This document shows positions 7,831-16,743 of a DNA stretch of 64,000 bases, piece by piece. Position numbers and translations under genes: made by a program. Below the pieces are notes generated by a model. It was not told where the DNA came from. It searched no databases and saw only the letters and a program-made list of their open reading frames with translations. Positions within the stretch are counted from its first letter, which is position 1; every line of letters starts with the position of its first letter. Location of the stretch: contig CAYJJX010000003.1 of assembly GCA_964370605.1 (NCBI GenBank), positions 62,001 through 126,000 of the forward strand. Direction: 5' to 3'. Source of the stretch: CAYJBH01 sp964370605 (lineage in GTDB: Bacteria > Bacillota > Clostridia > Oscillospirales > Ruminococcaceae).

Positions 7831-8898
7831 ATGACAAGAATAGAAAAGCTAAAAGAAAGATTGCCGAAAGATTTCGGCGCCGCAATTGTAATTGATGGAC
7901 ACAGCCGATTTTATCTGACCGGATTTCGCTCTTCTGCAGGGGCGCTGGTTGTTTTGCCACAGGGCAACTTCTTTTTGACCGATTCACGTTATATCGAAAT
8001 GGCGCGGCGCACAGTTACCGGTTGTGAGATATCTGAGGTGACAAAGTTTTCTGAGAGCGTTGGAGCGATTCTCAAAAAGCACGGTGTAAAGAACTGCATG
8101 ATGGAAAATACTATAACGGTCAAGATGGCGGATCAATTCAAGAAAGACCTTGACGGAGTTAGCATTGACCTGTCGGACACACTTGTCGAGGCTGTGCTTG
8201 CTTGTCGTGAGCTGAAAGACGAGGCGGAACTAAAGCTTATAGCCAAGGCGCAGGATATCTCGGATACCGCTTTTGAGCTGACGCTAAAAGAGATTGCGGT
8301 CGGTATGACCGAGCAGGAACTCAAACTCACACTCGAAAACCATATGAGACGACTCGGTGCCGATGACATCGCCTTTGATACCATTGCTGTTTCCGGTGCA
8401 AACGGATCGTTGCCGCATGGCGTGCCGAGTGATAAAAAACTGCAAAACGGTGACCTTGTAACCATTGACTTTGGGGCTAAGTATAAAGGCTATTGCACCG
8501 ATATTACGCGTACCATAGCGATCGGCGAGATCGGTGAAGAACAACGCAAAATATATGAAGTTGTCAAGGAGGCACAAGAGACTGCGGTTCAGAATCTTCG
8601 TCCCGGTGCCGATTGCCTTGAGATGGATAAAATCGCAAGAGATATTATTACCGAAAACGGCTTTGGTGAGATGTTTCGCCACGGTCTCGGACACAGTCTC
8701 GGAATTGAGATACATGAAGAGCCGCGTCTTTCGCCGACGGCAAAACGTACGGTGATGGAAGGAATGGTGTTGACGGTAGAGCCGGGCATTTATCTGCCGG
8801 AGAAGTACGGAGTGAGAATTGAGGATAGCTGTGTGGTGACAAAAGATGGTTGCAGACCGCTCTCGAGAATCACTAAAGAGCTGATAACGATAGGATAA
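7831..8898 (+). CDS. Xaa-Pro aminopeptidase family protein (M24)
   Basis: A 355-residue metallopeptidase with an N-terminal creatinase-like domain (about 1-125) and a C-terminal pita-bread catalytic domain. The five metal ligands are visible: Asp in TIDFGAKYKGYCTD (two), His in HGLGHSLG, Glu in EPGIYLP and Glu in VRIEDS. It removes residues next to proline in peptides and is expected in the cytoplasm. The ATG follows AAAGGAG. It lies between the nuclease gene and glyQS with short spacers, forming a likely operon. Length is typical. Confidence 0.93.
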   Translation: MTRIEKLKERLPKDFGAAIVIDGHSRFYLTGFRSSAGALVVLPQGNFFLTDSRYIEMARRTVTGCEISEVTKFSESVGAILKKHGVKNCMMENTITVKMADQFKKDLDGVSIDLSDTLVEAVLACRELKDEAELKLIAKAQDISDTAFELTLKEIAVGMTEQELKLTLENHMRRLGADDIAFDTIAVSGANGSLPHGVPSDKKLQNGDLVTIDFGAKYKGYCTDITRTIAIGEIGEEQRKIYEVVKEAQETAVQNLRPGADCLEMDKIARDIITENGFGEMFRHGLGHSLGIEIHEEPRLSPTAKRTVMEGMVLTVEPGIYLPEKYGVRIEDSCVVTKDGCRPLSRITKELITIG

Positions 8899-8917
8899 AA
8901 GGAAAGGGGACAAAAAG

Positions 8918-10291
8918 ATGAAAAATACCGACAAGTCGATGGAGACCGTAATTGCCCTTTGTAAGGGACGCGGTTTTGTGTTTTCCGGTAGCGAGATATA
9001 TGGCGGTCTCGCCAACACGTGGGACTACGGCCCGCTTGGTTCTGAGTTCAAAAGCAACGTTAAAAAAGCGTGGCATCGCAAATTTGTCCAGCAAAATCCC
9101 TACAATGTCGGACTTGACGCCGCCATATTGATGAATCCCAAGGTCTGGGTGGCCTCCGGTCATGTCGGTGGCTTTTCCGATCCTTTGATGGATTGTCGTC
9201 AGTGCAAGACCCGTCACCGTGCAGATCAGCTGATCGAGGCAACGGGTGAGAATCCGGCAGGTTGGGAAAATGCCAAGATGCAGGAATTTATCAAAGAGAA
9301 GAACATAGAGTGTCCTGATTGTGGAAGCCATGATTTCACCGACATTCGCCAATTCAATTTGATGTTTAAGACTTTTCAAGGCGTGACAGAGGACAGCAAA
9401 AACGAGATATTCCTTCGTCCCGAGACGGCGCAGGGTATATTTGTCAATTTTTCAAACATACAACGTACAACCCGCAAAAAACTGCCGTTTGGTGTTTGTC
9501 AGATCGGCAAGAGTTTCCGCAACGAGATCACACCGGGTAACTTCACCTTCCGCACCCGTGAGTTTGAGCAGATGGAGCTGGAGTTCTTCATCAAACCGGG
9601 CACCAACACCGAGTGGTTTTTATACTGGAAAGAATTTTGCCACAAATTCCTTTTGGATTGCGGCCTAAAGAGCGAAAATGTTCGACTTCGTGACCACAGC
9701 GCAGAAGAACTGTCCCACTATTCGACTGCAACCACCGACTTTGAATTTTTGTTCCCGTTCGGCTGGGGAGAACTTTGGGGCGTTGCCGACCGTGGAGATT
9801 ATGACCTTCGTTGCCACAGTGAGACAAGCGGCAAGCCTATCGAATATTTTGATGAAGAGACAAAAGAGCACTATATACCGCACTGTATCGAGCCGTCGCT
9901 TGGTGTCGATCGCTTTGCGCTGGCACTTTTATGCGATGCCTATGACGAGGAGAAGGTCGGTGAGAATGATAGCCGTGTCGTGCTTCGACTGCATCCGTTC
10001 CTTGCCCCGTATAAAGCGGCGGTACTTCCTCTTTCTAAAAAGTTGTCGGAGGGCGCACGAGAGATATTTGAAAGCCTCTCTGCCGATTTCATGGTGGATT
10101 ATGACGAGTCGGGAAGCATCGGAAAACGCTATCGTCGTCAAGACGAGGTGGGAACACCGGTCTGCATCACCGTCGATTTTGACACCGCAGAAGACGGCAG
10201 TGTGACGGTGCGTGATCGTGACACCATGGAACAAAAGAGAATAAAAATCGATGAGCTTTCCAGTTATCTGAGAGAGATGGTTACATTGTAA
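8918..10291 (+). CDS. glyQS: Glycyl-tRNA synthetase, single-chain dimeric type
   Basis: A 457-residue class II synthetase that charges tRNA-Gly. The N-terminus has the glycine-enzyme signature RGFVFSGSEIYGGLANTWDY, followed by FRNEITP (motif 2 region), a CPDCGSHDFTD zinc-like insertion, GVDRFALALL (motif 3) and the anticodon-binding domain from about residue 350. This is the one-chain form used by many Bacillota, not the GlyQ/GlyS tetramer. An AGGGG ribosome site precedes the ATG. It connects functionally to the glycine cleavage genes only through shared substrate. Confidence 0.96.
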   Translation: MKNTDKSMETVIALCKGRGFVFSGSEIYGGLANTWDYGPLGSEFKSNVKKAWHRKFVQQNPYNVGLDAAILMNPKVWVASGHVGGFSDPLMDCRQCKTRHRADQLIEATGENPAGWENAKMQEFIKEKNIECPDCGSHDFTDIRQFNLMFKTFQGVTEDSKNEIFLRPETAQGIFVNFSNIQRTTRKKLPFGVCQIGKSFRNEITPGNFTFRTREFEQMELEFFIKPGTNTEWFLYWKEFCHKFLLDCGLKSENVRLRDHSAEELSHYSTATTDFEFLFPFGWGELWGVADRGDYDLRCHSETSGKPIEYFDEETKEHYIPHCIEPSLGVDRFALALLCDAYDEEKVGENDSRVVLRLHPFLAPYKAAVLPLSKKLSEGAREIFESLSADFMVDYDESGSIGKRYRRQDEVGTPVCITVDFDTAEDGSVTVRDRDTMEQKRIKIDELSSYLREMVTL

Positions 10292-10362
10292 TACAGCGGT
10301 TTGGATTCAAAACAGTGTAACATTTTGCAAGGCGAAACAATTATTAAAGCGGAGGACATGCA

Positions 10363-10764
10363 ATGCAGGTTTATTATTTTACTCGAACCGGAAGATGCGA
10401 AAAAATCGCCGATTCGATCGCCGTGGCAAACGGGGTGCAGTCACTCAAAATTGAGGACGGCAAAGACTGGGGCGGAAAGCTCAATTTTGTCAAAGCGGGA
10501 GCCGCCGCTGCAAAGAAAGAGTCGATAAAAGCAACCTATCAAAAACTGTCGGACGAAGGTGAAGTGGTGCTTGTTTTCCCGATATGGGCAGGTACTTTTC
10601 CGCCCGGTGTGCGTGGATTTATCGAAGAAAACGATACGAAACGCATAACCTTGGTGGCGGTCAGTGCCGCCACAAGCCTTGGTGAGTCGGAAAAGTCGAT
10701 GTTCAAAAAGGTTTATGAGATCAAGGGCAAGGACATGAACCCACCGGCAGAGCTGATGAAATAG
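10363..10764 (+). CDS. Flavodoxin-like protein
   Basis: A 133-residue protein that starts with the beta strand and phosphate loop of flavodoxins (VYYFTRTGRCEKIAD, weakly like the T-x-T-G-x-T loop) and has VVLVFPIWAGTFPPGVRGFI, the flavodoxin 'PxWxGxxP' feature. It is probably an FMN-binding electron carrier or quinone-reductase-like protein. The C-terminus is shorter than usual for flavodoxins. An upstream GGAGG gives the ATG start; an overlapping ATG is out of frame. It lies between glyQS and the cinA fusion with no obvious role in either. Confidence 0.7.
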   Translation: MQVYYFTRTGRCEKIADSIAVANGVQSLKIEDGKDWGGKLNFVKAGAAAAKKESIKATYQKLSDEGEVVLVFPIWAGTFPPGVRGFIEENDTKRITLVAVSAATSLGESEKSMFKKVYEIKGKDMNPPAELMK

Positions 10765-10804
10765 AAACCTTTTTAGTTACAAGATAACCCTACGGAGAAA
10801 AACC

Positions 10805-13800
10805 TTGAAAGCAGAGATAATAGCGGTCGGCACCGAGCTGTTGCTTGGAGACATTGTCAACACAAATTCGCAGTATCTTTCAAAAGAACTCGCGAAGATG
10901 GGATTTGAGGTCTACTACCAATCGGTGGTAGGCGACAATGTTCAGCGCCTTACCGAGGCGGTGAAACTTGCCATGACAAGAAGTGGGCTGATTGTGTTGA
11001 CGGGCGGACTCGGTCCTACCGCCGACGACTTGACTAAAGAAACGGTCTGCGAGGTGTTTAAAGACCGTTTGGAGATGGATGCCGATGAGCTGAAAAAAAT
11101 TCAAAACTTTTTTGCCTCAATCGGAAAGACGATGACACGAAACAACCAAAAACAGGCAATGTGCCCTGTTTTTGGCGAAAAGATGATAAACGACGTCGGT
11201 ACCGCGACCGGAGCGATATTCTTTGACAAGGTGAGCGATGTGATGGCGGCGGTACTCCCCGGACCGCCGAAAGAGATGGAGTGGATGTTTGAGCATCAAC
11301 TTCGTCCGAAATTGGAAAAGTTTCAAAGTGGCTGCCTTGTGTCGAAGGTGCTTCGCGTCTATGGCATCGGCGAATCGGAACTGGAGCCCAAGATACAAAA
11401 CTATCTCAACAGCACCAACCCGACGGTAGCGCTCTATGCGAAAGAGCAGGAAGTCGCAATTCGCATCACTGCAAAGGCGGACACCCCTGTCATGGCGACG
11501 ACGCTTGTCACAGGAGTGGAAAGTCGGATACGACTTGTTTTGCAGGAGGCGGTGTATGCGATCGGCGACAGCTCACTGGAACGTGTCGTTGTCGGTCTGT
11601 TGCATGACAAACTCAAGACTCTTGCCACCGCAGAAAGTTGTACCGGCGGCATGTTTTCTGAGTTTATCACCTCGGTAGAGGGTTCTTCCGAAGTGTTTTT
11701 GAGTGGACTTTGCACCTATTCCAACGACAGCAAATCATCACTTCTCGGAGTGAAGAAAAAAACGATAGAAAAACACGGTGCGGTTTCGGGACAGGTGGCA
11801 GGCGAAATGTCACGAAACGCCTGCAGTCAAACAGGTGCCGACATCGGTGTCGGAATCACCGGAATAGCAGGGCCGGGCGGTGGCACAGCAGAAAAGCCTG
11901 TTGGGCTTGTCTACATATCAATCACCTATGAAAAGCTTACATTTGTTAAACGCCTTGACCTCGGAAAGGGTCGTGGACGTGATTGGGTGCGACTTGCGGC
12001 AGTAAAAAACACGCTTGACCTGCTGAGAAAAATTCTTTGCGACATGGAACTTGGCGACGACGTTCGGGTATTTGAAGAAAAAGAAGTTACCGACTATGAG
12101 AGTTTGCCGGTATCAAGAGGCAAGGCTTCAATCGGCGGTGTGCTAAAATTTATAGTGATTTTGCTGATTTTGGCAGGAGTTGCCGTCGGAGTTTTTTTCG
12201 GCATCAACTATCTGCGAAACAGCGGACGTGAATTTCATCTGCCGGAGGCAACCCCTGACTTTATACTTGACATCATCGGTGGTGGGACAGAGTCGAGTTA
12301 TCCTGCATTCAAGGGGAAACCCTCGACCGGAAGTGATGAGTATGTAGGTGCGGTACAGGAACATCTTGCCGTTTTGTCAGAGCAAAATCCCGATACGGTA
12401 GGATGGCTATATGTGCCGAGCACCGACATTGAACTGCCGATAGTCAAAGGTGAGAACAATTCGGTTTATACCACCGCGGGGTTTAATAACGAACCCCTTG
12501 ACGGTGGTATTGCTTTTATGGATGCACGCGAGATCACGCAGGACGTCAAAAGCACCAATACCATAATATACAGCAGTAATCAACTGGGCGCTCTCGCTCA
12601 GTTGGAACACCCCGATAGGGCACAGCAGGTTCAAAGTTTTAGCTTTGTTACTGCCGATGAGGTTCAGGAATATCAGATAGTCTCGGTCTATTTCGATGAT
12701 ACTATGGAAAATGAAGGTATCGATACCGCCTCGCAGTACGGTTTCGAGACACTGCGTAGTCAGATGGAGTTTGTTGTAGGGGTTAAGGCCCGTTCGGTTT
12801 TCAACTATCCGATAATTACGGCGGAAAATGATGATTATATGAGCCTTGTGATGCCGAGCGATCTGTCGCCGACCACAAACCTTGTGGTGGTAGGCAAACT
12901 GCTGAACCCGGGCGAAAAAGCGCAAAATTACGATTTGACCGAAAACACCTCGGCAATCATGCCGAGCGTGTATTACAGCAAAAATGGTGGAGATCAGCCA
13001 AGCGTGGAAGAAACCTTCCTGAAAATCGCGGCACAGCTCGGTTCAATGACCGCTACCGATAGTTTTGTCGGCCCGATGGAGAACGATATTCCTCTTCTTG
13101 GAGAAATTCCGGTTGATTCCGGTACGACGAGTGGATCCTCCGAAGTGCAGAGTGGCACAAACGATGATGACGATAGTTCGACCGACGATGATGAATCAGA
13201 CAACGACTCTTCCTCTGATGACAGTTCGCAGAGTTCTTCCGACTCGTCTCAAAGCAGTTCTTCCCAAAGTAGCTCCTCCCAAAGTAGTTCATCGCAACAG
13301 TCGTCATCCTCACAGTCTACAACTCCACCACCGGTGGTCACGCCCGATCCGGGCGGAACGTTGACTGTCACCATGAACGGAGTGGTGACAACGGGAAGCA
13401 CACTTGATATTTTGTCACGCATAGTTGCGATAGAGATGTCGCCAAGCTGGCCTGCCGAGGCACTCAAGGCGCAGGCGGTTGCGACCTATACTTGGATACT
13501 CAACGCGCAGGCAAGCGGCAATGCGGCGCCGTCTGTGGCTGGTCGAAGCACGCCGGACAGCACCGTGTCGGCGGCGATACAGAGCGTTGTTGGGCAGAAG
13601 ATGCTCTATGGTGGTGCTGTGCCGTTTACTCCGTACTTTGCATCGTCTGCAGGCAGAACAAACGGTTCGCATGAGGTGTGGGGCGGCTATCTGCCGTATC
13701 TTGTATCGGTGGACAGTGCGGTCGATGCAAGTGCTTCCGGCTTTCAAGGCACCACCGTGCTTTCCGAGGCAGAGGCACAGGCGATGATCCTTGCAAAAAC

Positions 13801-14137
13801 AGGAATCGACGTTACCGGAACCGACCCAAACACGTGGTTTGTGGTGGTGGACGAGACATCGGGCGGATACAACAACAACATGACGATAGCAGGACACACC
13901 CATTATCATGGCAAGGCGATAACGGGGCGCGCAATACGAGATACGATACTCAGCGGTTCCGGTCTGAGAAGTGCGGCGTTTGATGTGAGCTATGCCGGCG
14001 GAGTATTTACCTTCACAAGCTACGGCTATGGACACGGTGTCGGAATGAGTCAGTGGGGAGCATATTTCTATGCTCAACAAGGCTGGAGCTATCAGCAGAT
14101 TCTTACACATTATTACACCGGAGTTTCGATTGGTTAA
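10805..14137 (+). CDS. Fusion: CinA - membrane helix - degenerate sortase B - Ser/Asp linker - SpoIID/LytB
   Basis: One uninterrupted 1110-codon frame starting at a TTG preceded by GGAG. Residues 1-411 are a complete CinA: MoCF-like domain (GTELLLGDIVNTNSQYLS, TGGLGPTADDLTKE) and NMN-deamidase-type domain (ESCTGG near 277, GITGIAGPGGG near 350). Residues 444-467 are one membrane helix. Residues 508-700 follow class B sortase (VGWLYVPSTDIELPIV, GGIAFMD) but lack the catalytic His, Cys and Arg. A Ser/Asp/Gln-rich linker spans 772-845. Residues 851-1110 are SpoIID/LytB, with the likely catalytic Glu877 (AIEMSPSWPAEALKAQAVA) and GYGHGVGMSQWGA. Predicted topology is enzyme inside, murein-active domain outside. 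An internal start at Met414 lacks a ribosome site. Confidence 0.9.
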   Translation: MKAEIIAVGTELLLGDIVNTNSQYLSKELAKMGFEVYYQSVVGDNVQRLTEAVKLAMTRSGLIVLTGGLGPTADDLTKETVCEVFKDRLEMDADELKKIQNFFASIGKTMTRNNQKQAMCPVFGEKMINDVGTATGAIFFDKVSDVMAAVLPGPPKEMEWMFEHQLRPKLEKFQSGCLVSKVLRVYGIGESELEPKIQNYLNSTNPTVALYAKEQEVAIRITAKADTPVMATTLVTGVESRIRLVLQEAVYAIGDSSLERVVVGLLHDKLKTLATAESCTGGMFSEFITSVEGSSEVFLSGLCTYSNDSKSSLLGVKKKTIEKHGAVSGQVAGEMSRNACSQTGADIGVGITGIAGPGGGTAEKPVGLVYISITYEKLTFVKRLDLGKGRGRDWVRLAAVKNTLDLLRKILCDMELGDDVRVFEEKEVTDYESLPVSRGKASIGGVLKFIVILLILAGVAVGVFFGINYLRNSGREFHLPEATPDFILDIIGGGTESSYPAFKGKPSTGSDEYVGAVQEHLAVLSEQNPDTVGWLYVPSTDIELPIVKGENNSVYTTAGFNNEPLDGGIAFMDAREITQDVKSTNTIIYSSNQLGALAQLEHPDRAQQVQSFSFVTADEVQEYQIVSVYFDDTMENEGIDTASQYGFETLRSQMEFVVGVKARSVFNYPIITAENDDYMSLVMPSDLSPTTNLVVVGKLLNPGEKAQNYDLTENTSAIMPSVYYSKNGGDQPSVEETFLKIAAQLGSMTATDSFVGPMENDIPLLGEIPVDSGTTSGSSEVQSGTNDDDDSSTDDDESDNDSSSDDSSQSSSDSSQSSSSQSSSSQSSSSQQSSSSQSTTPPPVVTPDPGGTLTVTMNGVVTTGSTLDILSRIVAIEMSPSWPAEALKAQAVATYTWILNAQASGNAAPSVAGRSTPDSTVSAAIQSVVGQKMLYGGAVPFTPYFASSAGRTNGSHEVWGGYLPYLVSVDSAVDASASGFQGTTVLSEAEAQAMILAKTGIDVTGTDPNTWFVVVDETSGGYNNNMTIAGHTHYHGKAITGRAIRDTILSGSGLRSAAFDVSYAGGVFTFTSYGYGHGVGMSQWGAYFYAQQGWSYQQILTHYYTGVSIG
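13220..13318 (+). repeat. Ser/Gln-rich tandem codon repeat inside the CinA fusion
   Basis: Codons for repeated SSSQ units (residues about 806-838) form a low-complexity tract with near-repeats of the 12-mer AAAGTAGCTCCT. It encodes a flexible extracellular spacer between the sortase-like and SpoIID domains, and its length may vary between strains. Confidence 0.7.
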
Positions 14138-14227
14138 AAACATATCGGTGGTATTGTAGCGATGTTATAGGGCGAAGAATCGATGGTTATCATCGACTTA
14201 TTTAAATTTTGAGAAGGGGAGCAAAGA

Positions 14228-15772
14228 ATGATTGAAAAACAAAAAATCGGCAGTTCCGGTGCAGTGATAGCAGTGTTGATTATTTCCGCATTAGTATTCG
14301 TTTTACCTTTGTTGACCGCGTTCCTACTTTCTTTTCAGAGCTACAGCCCGCTCAGCGGACTTTTTTCAAGTTATTGGGTTGGATTTGAAAATTTCACTCG
14401 AATTTTCGACAGCTTTGTTTTCTCTTCGCTGTTGTTCAACAGCGTACGGTTGTCGGTGGTGGGTAATATTTTGCCGATAATCCTCGGTGTGTTGATTGCA
14501 AAACTTATCTGCGCAAACTGCGAAAACATTCGCCCCCTTTGGATGGCAGGACTGCTACTTCCGGCATTTGTGCCGTCGAGTGTCTATGCCATGCCTGTTA
14601 TAAAGTTTTTTTCAGAAGAACTGTTGCTCGGGGGGATGACCGGTTTTGATCTAACGTTTTTTATCGTATCCGGAATACCAAAGATGTTCTTTGCCGCTTT
14701 TTTTGCGGTAGCGGCATCGTCCCTTGCGAGAAAAACTTCGATGGGCGCCGCTGGTGGACTGTTGATCGCAGGGGCAACACTGCTGTTTTTTGCAATAACA
14801 AACTTGCTATCGCCTGATCCTCAGGCACTTTCCCTTTTGCAAAACCCACTCAACATGGAGTATAGCGATACCTTTGGCTCTTACCAGGTTCGCAGTGGAT
14901 TGATGATGGGTGAGTTTAGTCTCGGAGCGGCGGTTTGGATGGTGAAAACCTTTTTGCAACTGGTTGCTTTTTCAGTGGGAATAATCGTACTGAATACATT
15001 TTTTAGGTCAGATAAATCAAAAGATACGCATGTGGAAGAGTATAGTGTCACAACAGGAAAATCTAACAGTGCCACCACGATCTTTTTCTTTAGCATAGCA
15101 GTGATAATTGCACTGTTGCCGCCCATTTTGTCGCTTGTATATGATGACACGACGGATGTCGGGGCAGTGACCACGCTAGGCGGAATGACACCGTCGATAG
15201 GCAACAGCTTGATAATAGTGACAGCGACCACGGCACTCTTTTTGCTGTTCACAGGGCTTTGTGTTTTTGCCGCCGTGAACCTATCTATAACGCAAGCCGC
15301 AATGGCCTGCGGTGTGATGGCACTGCTTGGCGGAAATATTATGGGTCAATATCTGCTTTCCCGCTCGCTTGGTATGATAAATACCCTGTTTATTGTGCCG
15401 ATTGCCGAGTTTATAAAGCCGGAAATCATTCTCTGCATATCGGTGCTGGCAATTATTGCATCAAAACAACATCAATCAAACGGTGGTCTTCTGCGTGCAA
15501 TGAAACCGTATCTTGTCCTGTATACCGGAATGTTTGCGGCAATCATGTGGGGGAGTTTTCTAAGTGAAATGTATTACTCATCCGATCCGTCAATGTTCTC
15601 GGTCGCCTTGCTTGCACAGAACTATTCCTTGGGCGTTCAAGGGTTTGCAGGTGTCACGATTATACTGTTGCTTGCGCTGCCGCCGCTGGTTTTTGGCAAG
15701 ATATCAATCTTCCTTTTTGATCGATTTAGTGGCAAAGAAAACGTCGATTCAACCTCAGATTTCGGCCGATAA
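14228..15772 (+). CDS. Polytopic membrane protein resembling fused sugar ABC permeases
   Basis: A 514-residue protein with about twelve membrane segments in two halves split near residue 275 by a charged linker. The first half begins like a CUT1 permease (PLLTAFLLSFQSY, then VGFENFTRIF and a run of helices). The second half starts again with a helix and a GMTPSIGNSLIIV segment like the second permease. I do not see the EAA loop that docks the ATPase in either half, so an importer role is doubtful. A GAGAAGGGG ribosome site precedes the ATG. It follows the cinA fusion by 90 nt on the same strand. Function unassigned. Confidence 0.5.
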   Translation: MIEKQKIGSSGAVIAVLIISALVFVLPLLTAFLLSFQSYSPLSGLFSSYWVGFENFTRIFDSFVFSSLLFNSVRLSVVGNILPIILGVLIAKLICANCENIRPLWMAGLLLPAFVPSSVYAMPVIKFFSEELLLGGMTGFDLTFFIVSGIPKMFFAAFFAVAASSLARKTSMGAAGGLLIAGATLLFFAITNLLSPDPQALSLLQNPLNMEYSDTFGSYQVRSGLMMGEFSLGAAVWMVKTFLQLVAFSVGIIVLNTFFRSDKSKDTHVEEYSVTTGKSNSATTIFFFSIAVIIALLPPILSLVYDDTTDVGAVTTLGGMTPSIGNSLIIVTATTALFLLFTGLCVFAAVNLSITQAAMACGVMALLGGNIMGQYLLSRSLGMINTLFIVPIAEFIKPEIILCISVLAIIASKQHQSNGGLLRAMKPYLVLYTGMFAAIMWGSFLSEMYYSSDPSMFSVALLAQNYSLGVQGFAGVTIILLLALPPLVFGKISIFLFDRFSGKENVDSTSDFGR

Positions 15773-15804
15773 AAGAAAAATTCGACAAAATGACGATAAA
15801 AAGC

Positions 15805-15833
15805 TTGCATTTGTCGCGCAAGTGTGGTATAGT
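15805..15833 (+). promoter_or_regulatory. Promoter for rpsT
   Basis: TTGCAT (15805-15810), 17-nt spacer, TATAGT (15828-15833), with TG one base ahead of the -10 (extended -10). It is about 45 nt upstream of the S20 start codon. Confidence 0.65.
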
Positions 15834-15882
15834 AGTATAGCTAATCTGATATTAAAAAACAGTAAAAAGGAGCATAAAAAGC

Positions 15883-16149
15883 ATGGCGAATATTAAGTCC
15901 CAAAAGGATCGCGTAATTCAGACAAAGAAAGAGACAGCTCGTAACAAGGTTGTGAAGTCGAATCTACGCTCGACACTTAAAAAGACAGTAACAGCGATTG
16001 AGAACGGTGATCAATATGATATGGCGAAGGCCGTTGCAACGGTTGACAAGGCCGCATCTAAAGGCATCATGCACAAGAACACCGCCGCACGTCGCGTTTC
16101 AAAGTTGATGAGAAAAGAGAACATCGGAGCTATCCATCATCACAAATAA
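15883..16149 (+). CDS. rpsT: 30S ribosomal protein S20
   Basis: An 88-residue basic, helical protein. It has the S20 features MANIKSQKDRVIQ, ARNKVVKSNLRSTLKK, the Ala-rich second helix, and KGIMHKNTAARRVSKLM. S20 binds 16S rRNA during 30S assembly. A perfect AAGGAG site precedes the ATG and a dedicated promoter lies upstream, as expected for a monocistronic rpsT. A hairpin with a T-run follows. Nothing unusual. Confidence 0.97.
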   Translation: MANIKSQKDRVIQTKKETARNKVVKSNLRSTLKKTVTAIENGDQYDMAKAVATVDKAASKGIMHKNTAARRVSKLMRKENIGAIHHHK

Positions 16150-16183
16150 AAAAGAACCATCGGACTGCTTGTTCGATAGTTCT
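16143..16183 (-). terminator. Terminator for leftward transcripts after the glycosyltransferase region
   Basis: Arms at 16153-16165 and 16171-16183 pair with two G-U type mismatches around a 5-nt loop. On the minus strand they are followed by TTTTTTATTTG. It touches the rpsT stop codon but has no T-run on the plus strand. Confidence 0.55.
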
Positions 16184-16196
16184 CGGTAATGTTTGC

Positions 16197-16236
16197 AAAA
16201 AAGTATGGCAGAGTCAAGTCTCATGCCATGCTTTTT
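16197..16236. terminator. Bidirectional terminator between rpsT and the leftward genes
   Basis: AGTATGGCA (16202-16210) pairs with TGCCATGCT (16224-16232). A T-run follows on each strand (TTTTTG on plus; TTTTTT on minus). Confidence 0.6.
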
Positions 16237-16322
16237 GTTGCGTTATAAAATCAATCACTAGTTCGACGAGAGCAATAGATGCTAGGCTGTTACGGGCGGT
16301 GGAGTGATCTGCCTTTTAAATC

Positions 16323-16679
16323 TTATCCACGATGCACGTCAAGCCCCATGCGAGAAAGAAAGGCGAAAAGCACGTCACAGTCGTAATAATGCAGTTCACC
16401 TACGCCTTTTTCGGCACAGAAACACATCAATTTTTCGGCATCATTTTCAAAGATGTAAATGTCACGATAGTCGTCAAGGTGAACGCCGAGAGGGGCGTTG
16501 TTAAATGCACTCAGAACAAAGACTTTTCTTCCGTCTTGCCGCAACTCGCTATAACGCGCATAAGCCTTGTTGCCGGCTTCGGTTTCGGTAAATTCGTTGA
16601 CGACAAGTGCCACAGCACTCCCTTTTTTTCGAAGCCTGAAATACAGCAATGCACGGAGAATGAAAAGTGCTTTTTTCAT
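16323..16679 (-). CDS. Hypothetical protein, like the N-terminal part of a glycosyltransferase
   Basis: A 118-residue protein of unknown function. It has a basic-hydrophobic start and a pattern (SAVALVVNEF, ARYSELRQDGRKVFVLS, then ELHYYDCDVLFAFLS) that resembles the N-terminal Rossmann half of GT-B glycosyltransferases, with the sugar-nucleotide half missing. The ATG with AAAGGG is preferred over the upstream in-frame start at 16718. It follows a complete glycosyltransferase gene by 64 nt on the same strand. It may be a remnant of a second transferase or a genuine small partner protein; the sequence cannot decide. Confidence 0.5.
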   Translation of the reverse strand: MKKALFILRALLYFRLRKKGSAVALVVNEFTETEAGNKAYARYSELRQDGRKVFVLSAFNNAPLGVHLDDYRDIYIFENDAEKLMCFCAEKGVGELHYYDCDVLFAFLSRMGLDVHRG

Positions 16680-16743
16680 ATGGTTTTTCCCTTTCTCGAC
16701 AGCTTCTGTCTTGCTCAATTCGGTATGTTCATTGAGATGAAAG

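Noticed and set aside
8284..9018. A 244-codon minus-strand frame across the M24 peptidase and glyQS genes
   Set aside because: It lies wholly opposite well-identified genes and its sequence has no recognisable domain.
13220..13318. Tandem DNA repeat as a CRISPR or mobile element
   Set aside because: It is in frame and encodes a Ser/Gln-rich protein linker; no spacers or conserved repeats exist.
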